Below are positions 57,564 through 64,000 of a stretch of 64,000 bases of DNA, piece by piece (the stretch's first letter is position 1; the number at the start of each line of letters is the position of its first letter). This DNA is from Bathynomus jamesi. Its lineage: Eukaryota > Arthropoda > Malacostraca > Isopoda > Cirolanidae. The position numbers and the translations under genes are program-made. The notes under the pieces are model-generated. The model was not told where the DNA came from, searched no databases, and was given only the letters and a program-made list of their open reading frames with translations. The stretch is from assembly GCA_023014485.1 (NCBI GenBank), contig JAJOZX010009473.1, positions 7,501 through 71,500 of the forward strand, read 5' to 3'.

Positions 57564-57873
57564 TGAGTTAAGTCTTAAAACCTTAAAACAAAATTGAAAA
57601 GTGAAAATTACATCAATACAATATTAAAACCATTAAAATTAAAATCTTAAAGCAAAATGAAAATTGCATCAATACAAAATTAAAATCATTTAAATTTCAT
57701 CACTATAAAAACTAAAATTAAATTAAATTTCATCACTATAAAAACTAAAATTAAATTACCTCAATAGGTAAATACACAATGTTTACATCCACCTCCATAC
57801 TTGGCAAAGTCTAAGGGAACACTGGATGGTCAGAGGATTAGAAAGGGTATGTCTGTGAAAATCGGTTGGTTAG

Positions 57874-58227
57874 TCAAAAGAGTTGTAATTTGTAGGATGA
57901 GCTATTATTATTAAGGGAGGGTTTGTTTCTATAGATGTACAAAGATTCTAAAATTCGGAGTTCTGTAAGGTTATTGGATCTAGTTAAAATTTCAAACTGA
58001 GTTTTGTGAAGGGGATGGTCGTTTTCATTACTATGGTTTCTAATTGCGGATTGTGGAGGGCTACTGAGGGGACGGTTGGTACGGACTGACAAGCCCAAAT
58101 GTTGAGAAAGGCGCACCTCCAGTTGGAGTTGAGTGCTGCCAATATACGCAGCCTTACAGCTGTCGCACGTGTATTTGTAAACAACATTGGGGGCATACAG
58201 TTTTGGGGAATTCATCTTCATCTTCAC
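57874..58227 (-). pseudogene. Penelope-like GIY-YIG endonuclease fragment (inverted copy)
   Basis: Reads NVVYKYTCDSCKAAYIGSTQ, then LEVRLSQHLGLSVRTN and SAIRNHSNENDHPLHKTQFE, and ends SSYKLQLF. The VY..YIG core and the following Arg of the GIY-YIG fold are present. The reverse transcriptase is absent from this truncated copy. Confidence 0.8.
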
Positions 58228-58985
58228 TATTTCGAAAACAAACTTTTACTGGCTTGGGAACCAATTATTTAAGTTGTATGTTTTATAAATATAAGATTAG
58301 TGCTATAGTAACATTATTAACAAGAAGTTACCGTATTTGTTCGGATTACTTTTCGTTAAACGAAGAATTTAAATTTTTAAAACAGTACTTTATTAACAAT
58401 TACTACCCTTCTCATCTATTCGATAACCAATTAAAGAAATTTGTAAATAACACTTTTGATACTAAACTCCCCATAACTACAGTACAAAAAGAAACCAGAT
58501 ATATTAAATTACCTTTTTATGGTTATTTATCATTGCGTATTCGAGGTGAATTGTCCAAACTACTCAAGTCTAGTTATCCCCAAATAAATTTTAGATTCGC
58601 CTTCGTCAACCCACTTAAATTATCAAATTTTTTAAAGTTCAAAGATGAATTCCCCAAAACTGTATGCCCCAATGTTGTTTACAAATACACGTGCGACAGC
58701 TGTAAGGCTGCGTATATTGGCAGCACTCAACTCCAACTGGAGGTGCGCCTTTCTCAACATTTGGGCTTGTCAGTCCGTACCAACCGTCCCCTCAGTAGCC
58801 CTCCACAATCCGCAATTAGAAACCATAGTAATGAAAACGACCATCCCCTTCACAAAACTCAGTTTGAAATTTTAACTAGATCCAATAACCTTACAGAACT
58901 CCGAATTTTAGAATCTTTGTACATCTATAGAAACAAACCCTCCCTTAATAATAATAGCTCATCCTACAAATTACAACTCTTTTGA
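58203..58985 (+). pseudogene. Penelope-like C-terminus with GIY-YIG domain
   Basis: The first codons are from the inverted junction, so the true start is lost. From SCMFYKYKISAIVTLLTRSY the reading is a Penelope-type thumb/linker (FIKLPFYGYLSLRIRGEL-like). It then has NVVYKYTCDSCKAAYIGSTQ and LEVRLSQHLG, and stops at 58985 after KLQLF. It is open for 260 codons without a shift, so this is a young copy. Confidence 0.8.
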
Positions 58986-59295
58986 CTAACCAACCGATTT
59001 TCACAGACATACCCTTTCTAATCCTCTGACCATCCAGTGTTCCCTTAGACTTTGCCAAGTATGGAGGTGGATGTAAACATTGTGTATTTACCTATTGAGG
59101 TAATTTAATTTTAGTTTTTATAGTGATGAAATTTAATTTAATTTTAGTTTTTATAGTGATGAAATTTAAATGATTTTAATTTTGTATTGATGCAATTTTC
59201 ATTTTGCTTTAAGGTTTTAATTTTAATGGTTTTAATATTGTATTGATGTAATTTTCACTTTTCAATTTTGTTTTAAGGTTTTAAGACTTAACTCA

Positions 59296-59333
59296 CTGAT
59301 GATGACAAAAGATTTGTCGAAACGTTTGAAGTA
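59296..59333 (+). ncRNA. Hammerhead-like ribozyme motif at Penelope repeat junction
   Basis: CTGATGA at 59296-59302, 6-bp stem gacaaa (59304-59309) with tttgtc (59313-59318), GAAA at 59319-59322, then ac-gtttgaa-gt closing a 2-bp stem III and GTA at 59331-59333 as a possible cleavage triplet. It lies between the 3' fragment and the start of the next copy, where hammerheads of this class sit. One extra base follows CTGATGA, and stem I is not obvious. Confidence 0.6.
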
Positions 59334-59636
59334 CAAATAAATGAAAATGTTTGCCGTTGTGTTGATCCTTCTTTTCATCTGTAAGCTCCGTTTCCCTAAC
59401 TGAACAAGGCTATTTGTGATGAGAGTTTCTTGTCTAAGTGCAAAAGTTATAATATTGTGCCTAATTTCCTTAGATTTAAACTTTATAATAAACGCCTCCA
59501 CAACTCCAAACATAAATGGCAACATAAATTATTAAATTTGGAGCTTCAATCGAAAACTAAAACAGTAAGTTTTCTCAAGCTGAAATATAAGAATTCTCTG
59601 TTTGGTCTAAAATCTAGGGTGTCTTATATTGATTAT

Positions 59637-62629
59637 CACTGGGCAACACGTATTTTATTGAATGATATCTGACACTTGATTCTAGGTAATTTGGGTGCGC
59701 TGAATACGAATTTCAACTCGGTTTGGCTCTATCAGGTCCTGATTCTTGTCGACAGCCTATGTGCCATTTTCCAGATTTTTCAAATTAGGACTAAAAAATT
59801 AAGTCATGTGTTAAATTTTTTTTTCAAGTTTCATGAATACAAGCAGTTCAAACTACAGTAAAATTACATTATAACGATAGAAATGACTTAAAATAAAAAA
59901 ACAAACAGATATGAAGCTTTCACTGTGGCAAAAATTTTCTTTTGTAAGACTTTCTAGCGTATTTGCTTGTTGATGGCAGGTCTCTTTTCAAGCACCAGCA
60001 GTAATCAGCCATCATGTGGGAATCCCAGCGGCCTTGGTACCGTTCCTCCATAATTTTGATATCTTGGTGGAATCTCTCCCCTTGTTCGTCACTTACATCA
60101 CCTAAATTACTTGGAAATTGGTCAAGATGGCTATTCAAAAAATGCATTTTTATGCTCATATTGCAACCTAACTCTTTGTAGTCCCTTAAAAGTTTTTTTA
60201 CGATTTCTTCGTAGTTATCTGCCCTATAATTGCCTAAAAAGTTTTCTATCAAGTCCACGAATGAGAACCAGCCATTTTTTTCGCGTTCATTCATGACATT
60301 AGGAAAATTGCTGTCTTTAATCATTGTTCTTATTTGTGGACCGTCGAAAATTCCCGCCTTGATTTTTTCATAACTTAAACTTGGAAATTTTGAAGTTATG
60401 TATTTGAAACACTCGCCGTTCGTATCTAAAGCTTTTACATATTGTTTAATGAGGCCTAGTTTTATATGCAGAGGAGGAAATATGATTTTATCTCTGCTCA
60501 CTAAAGGTGGATTAATTACGTTTTTTTCTCCGACAGTAAGTGATGTTCGTGCTGGCCAGATTTGTTTGAAATAATGTTCTTCCTTGGCTCTGCTGTCCCA
60601 TAAGCAAAGGAAGCAGGGATATTTAGTATACCCTCCTTGTTGTCCTAGCAGAAAATTAACCATTTTTAAGTCAACACATATGATCCACTCGTGCTCCCTA
60701 TATTTGATAAGATTTAAAACCTTTTCTATATGTTCATACTTTTCTTTTAATTTTGTTGAGTGCCCAATCGGTATCGAGCCGTATAGATTGCCATTATGCA
60801 ACAACACACACTTAAGACTTCTTTTCGAACTGTCTAAAAACAAGCGCCAATCATTTGCATCGTAAGACTCAACCCCCATCTTCTTTAACAAACCAACTAT
60901 GTCGCAGCAATATACTAAACTATCCTCTGTTCTAAAATATTTAACAAGTTCTTCTTCTCTTTTTCTGTAAAATGAAATGTATGTGTTTGAAGTAAGCAAG
61001 TTTTTCTCTTTAAGTCTTGAAGCTAAAATTTCCGCAGCCTTTTTGGCAAATTTAGATCCCTTACAAGATCATTCAACTCGGCCTGGTTAAACTTTTGCGG
61101 ATCGTTTTGACTTTCAAATACGCTGGGGTCAAAATCGGTGTCTGACTCCTCAAAGTGCATAACAATATTTTCAGGAACATCTTCAACTAATTCTTGAGTT
61201 GGCAGACCCTTAAATTTTGGAATGGGGATCTCATTTGAATGTAGCACAGGTCGTATCGCGGTGTCGAAATTTGGGTACTCGATACAATGTTTATTTTTCT
61301 TAGTGAAGCCCGAAGTCTTGACAAAGCAAAGGTAGCAATCGGTCTCGTGGTTAGTAGGCTCTCGCCACACCTGATATGGAAAAAAAATTGTAAAGCGTTA
61401 ACAAAAGCGACGAGAGACTTGTTTTTATGAATTTTATCAAAAGTTATCACCCAAACATTTAACATTTCTATGTGTTTCAACCTTATGCAATATTTGAGAT
61501 TCTTATAAACATTTTCTGTAAATTTTTGTTTATGTACCTAAGTTACAATTACATTTAGGTAAGTTACAGTATACTAGTGATTAAATTACGTAGTTTTATG
61601 AAATCATAAACTTACCATCGGAACTCCAAAAGGTATTTTTGAATCCGAACCCTTCGTCCAATGTCGCAGTCTTTCAATGCATATAGTGCAGGCTTTATGT
61701 GGAGCCCACGATTTATCTTGGTCCCCCAGTTTTATGCCAAAATAAGCTAAGTAAGCTCTTTTTACGAAGTCAGTTATATTTGCTCGTTGATGTGGAAGTG
61801 TAAAATTTCCACATATATAACAGAAGGAATCAGGGTTGTTTTTGCATTTGAACTTTCTAGTGCTTGATGACATATTGCTTGATTGTTCTGCCAATTTGTA
61901 AAGGTATTTAAAGCCCTTAATTCATATAAATTTAAGAAAATCTGAAATATAACACAAAAATTAGTTTAAATAGGTACTTATTATGAAATAGGTACTTACA
62001 ATCTATGAAATTAAACTAGAAACACGGATGAGTAGGTACAATATAAATTACGTCTAATTAAATCAACTATATTAAATCACGATGACAAAATTACTCACTA
62101 AATCATATGCCAATTCAAAATTATGTTAATGCCCAAACTTAATTAACTAACTCAACTGACTGACTGACTGATTGAATTGACTGATTAACTCTGGAAACGA
62201 GTCGCTTTTATATATTTTAGTTGTCCCTCTAGAATACTCTACAGAGAACAGGAACGCTCGAGAAAATTTTAGAATTCTATGATATTTTTAGCTTAATTTA
62301 CTAATATTAAAATGGGTTAAAAATGACAAAATTAAAAATATTTTTAGGGTGTTACATATAAAAATATACATAATACAACAATACCATAACAATAGGTACA
62401 AATACCTAGATAAAAACCTAGTTGCATAATGTGTAACTGCAAAAAGACTTAGCGAGTATTGAGAAAAAACCCTTTTTATGAATACGACGAAAGAGGAGGG
62501 GTGTTGAGCAAAATCAGGACCTGATAGAACAAAACCGAGTAAAAATTCGTGCTCAGCGCACCCAAATTACCTAGAACTAACTGTCAAATCTAATTCAATA
62601 GACAAAAAGTTGAAATTTGTTCCCCAGTG
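59637..62629 (-). mobile_element. CACTG-ended DNA transposon, copy 2 (near full length)
   Basis: The left end is cactgggcaacacg and the right end is the inverse of cactggggaacaaattt. Matching subterminal blocks (ctaggtaatttgggtgcgctg, ctatcaggtcctgatt) extend the arms to about 110 bp. TTAT at 59633-59636 and 62630-62633 is a perfect 4-bp duplication. Coding is on the minus strand. Confidence 0.85.
59920..61894 (-). pseudogene. Unclassified transposon protein (Cys-rich N-terminus), copy 2
   Basis: ATG at 61894 (MAEQSSNMSSSTRKFKCKNN). Exon 1 ends in GVPM at 61618 with donor gtaagt. A 247-nt intron (61371-61617) ends in ccatatcag, and exon 2 begins VWREPTNHETDCYLC. One frameshift near 61040 separates this from a 360-codon frame to 59920. 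Conserved blocks are YICGNFTL, DQDKSWAPHKACTICIERLR, DWRLFLDSSKRSLKCVLLHN, WIICVDLKMVNFLLGQQGGY, TKYPCFLCLWDSR, FPPLHIKLGLIKQYVKALD, and SDEQGERFHQDI. Candidate catalytic acids are the Asp in VDLKMV and those in the D-E-x-G-E-R-F-H box, but this is inference. Only the single frameshift prevents a full product. Confidence 0.7.
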
Positions 62630-64000
62630 TTATCATTGTTTAGTTACTAAATTTCAAACTTGCTGTGATAAAATTGTCAATAGACATAAAAGGATACATG
62701 CTGCCAAATTGGAAAAATTGGGAATCACTCAGTCGTTTTTTAATAATCCAGATAATTTTATTTTTAATTTCTCTAATAGAGTTTTAAGTATTAGAGAGAA
62801 AGAAATATTGTCGTTAGGCTTAAATTTTGATCTACCTCATTATAAACTAAATTTTTATAAATTTTTCTCTGGCTTTGAAAATCTTCTCATGAATATTAAG
62901 AATTGTGAGATCCGACCAAATTTCTCGTTTCATAACTTGGTAAAACAAGTGGAGAGCATCTCTTTTAAGAATTTTTATAATTTTAAACCCCATAAGGTGT
63001 TTTCTCCCCTCTTTAATAAGCAAGATTTTAAAATTCTTAATAATTTGAAAAAGGATAACTCTGTCATCATTACAAAACCGGATAAGGGTAAAGGAGTAGT
63101 GCTGATTGATTCAACAGTTTACATAAATAGAATGGAGACAATTTTGTCGGATACGTCTAAATTTAAAAGGGTAAAAGAGAATGTTCTGTCTAAATTACTA
63201 AAACTCGAAGATAAACTTAATAGGTGTTTGCGTAAATTAAAAAATAGTAATATTATTGCTGACAATACATACAATTTTTTATTTGCTTCTGGTTCTAATC
63301 CAGGAATTCTATATGGTTTACCTAAAGTCCATAAGCCAAATTTCCCACTAAGACCTATTCTTTCGGCATGTGGTACATTCAATTATAATTTAGCCAAATT
63401 CTTCGTTCCCTTGCTTTCAAAACTCACCTTTAATGATTATTCTATTAACAACTCGTTTGATTTTGCTAAGAGATAAAAGAGATCAATCATGCCGATTCTC
63501 TTACTATGGCCAGTTTTGATGTCTCGTCATTGTTTACTAATGTCCCGTTAAAAGAAACATTAAATATCATACTAAATAAGTTATTCACTACTGATAATAC
63601 TCTTATTAATGGCCTCACTCAGACTCAATTTAAAAACCTTCTCGAAATAGTGTGTTTTGATAATCTTTTCTTATTTAATAGCAACCTTTACAGCCAAATT
63701 GATGGGGTAGCTATGGGTTCCCCGTTAAGCCCAACACTAGCAAATGCATTTCTTTGCCATTACGAAGAAATTTGGTTGAAAATTGTCCTAGTAGTTTTAA
63801 ACCCATATATTACAGAAGATACGTGGATGACACTTTCTTAATATTTAACCATCCTTCACACGTAAAACTTTTTCTTGATTATCTTAATAAACAACATAGT
63901 AATATTAAGTACACGTGTGAAAACGAAACAAATAATAGTTTACCTTTCCTGGATGTTTTAGTTAAACGGGCTCATAATAAGTTCCATACTTCACTATTTC

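Larger units (their letters stand above)
57440..64000 (+). mobile_element. Penelope-like retroelement 2, runs off the window
   Basis: An inverted 3' fragment on the minus strand (about 57440-58225) meets a + fragment (58203-59390). The reading frame of a longer + copy follows head-to-tail from about 59400. Element 59637-62629 interrupts that copy, and coding continues to the window end. Tandem and inverted partial copies around one longer copy are typical of this class. Confidence 0.85.
59410..64000 (+). pseudogene. Penelope-like reverse transcriptase, interrupted, incomplete at window end
   Basis: The N-terminus near 59430 reads KCKSYNIVPNFLRFKLYNKR and SRVSYIDY, and stops at the inserted transposon (59637). 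It resumes at 62634 in frame with HCLVTKFQTCCDKIVNRHKR, then NSVIITKPDKGKGVVLIDS, YGLPKVHKPNFPLRPILSAC and a stop after DFAKR at 63476. It continues in another frame with MASFDVSSLFTNVPLKETLN, DGVAMGSPLSPTLANAFL, and after a last shift YVDDTFLIF and LPFLDVLVK. The catalytic Asp residues in SFDVSSLF and YVDD are present, but two or three frame breaks are visible. Confidence 0.85.

Noticed and set aside
57367..57597. 76-codon + frame crossing the (TA)n tract
   Set aside because: It joins two unrelated Penelope-like 3' ends through a microsatellite.

Overview
This is arthropod nuclear DNA, most likely from a decapod crustacean or a close relative. The evidence is one conserved host gene split by long introns with GT-AG splice sites, abundant (TA)n microsatellites, TTAGG-type motifs, and a dense load of mariner, hAT, Penelope-like and LINE elements plus tRNA-derived repeats. 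The species assignment is inference from transposon content. There are no operons, CRISPR arrays or bacterial genes. The only host gene I recognise is a myeloid leukemia factor (MLF) homologue on the + strand. Six coding exons can be placed at 11014-11191, 15944-16030, 24210-24408, 36559-36709, 38147-38209 and 44022-44085. They join in consistent splice phases into about 240 codons. The extreme N-terminus is not securely located. A poly(A) signal lies at 44632. Layout: 1-9118 is upstream transposon debris, including a three-level nest (a DD41D-type mariner relative, hit by a DD34D mariner, hit by an 8-bp-TSD transposon). 9119-11013 is quiet DNA that may hold the promoter and first exon. 11014-44655 is MLF. 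Its introns carry fold-back elements, hAT MITEs nested in one another with intact 8-bp duplications, a SINE, two LINE families (one with an RNase H domain), an unnamed DNA transposon, a Tigger-like relic and tRNA-like repeats. 44656-50869 holds more relics, Penelope-type terminal palindromes, two complementary mariner deletion derivatives, and a palindromic array of five tRNA-like units. 50880-64000 is made of two Penelope-like retroelements (reverse transcriptase plus GIY-YIG endonuclease, with inverted partial copies and hammerhead-like motifs). Each is interrupted in its reverse transcriptase gene by a related DNA transposon with CACTG ends and a TTAT target duplication. Apart from MLF, nearly every coding segment is a selfish element broken by frameshifts, deletions or insertions. 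The most novel-looking material is: (1) three relatives of one poorly named transposase family (5083-8130, 32373-35210, 45199-46440); (2) the pair of CACTG/TTAT transposons, one with an intron where the other has none; (3) the tRNA-like palindromic array with complete Pol III signals; (4) the hammerhead-like motifs at Penelope-element ends.
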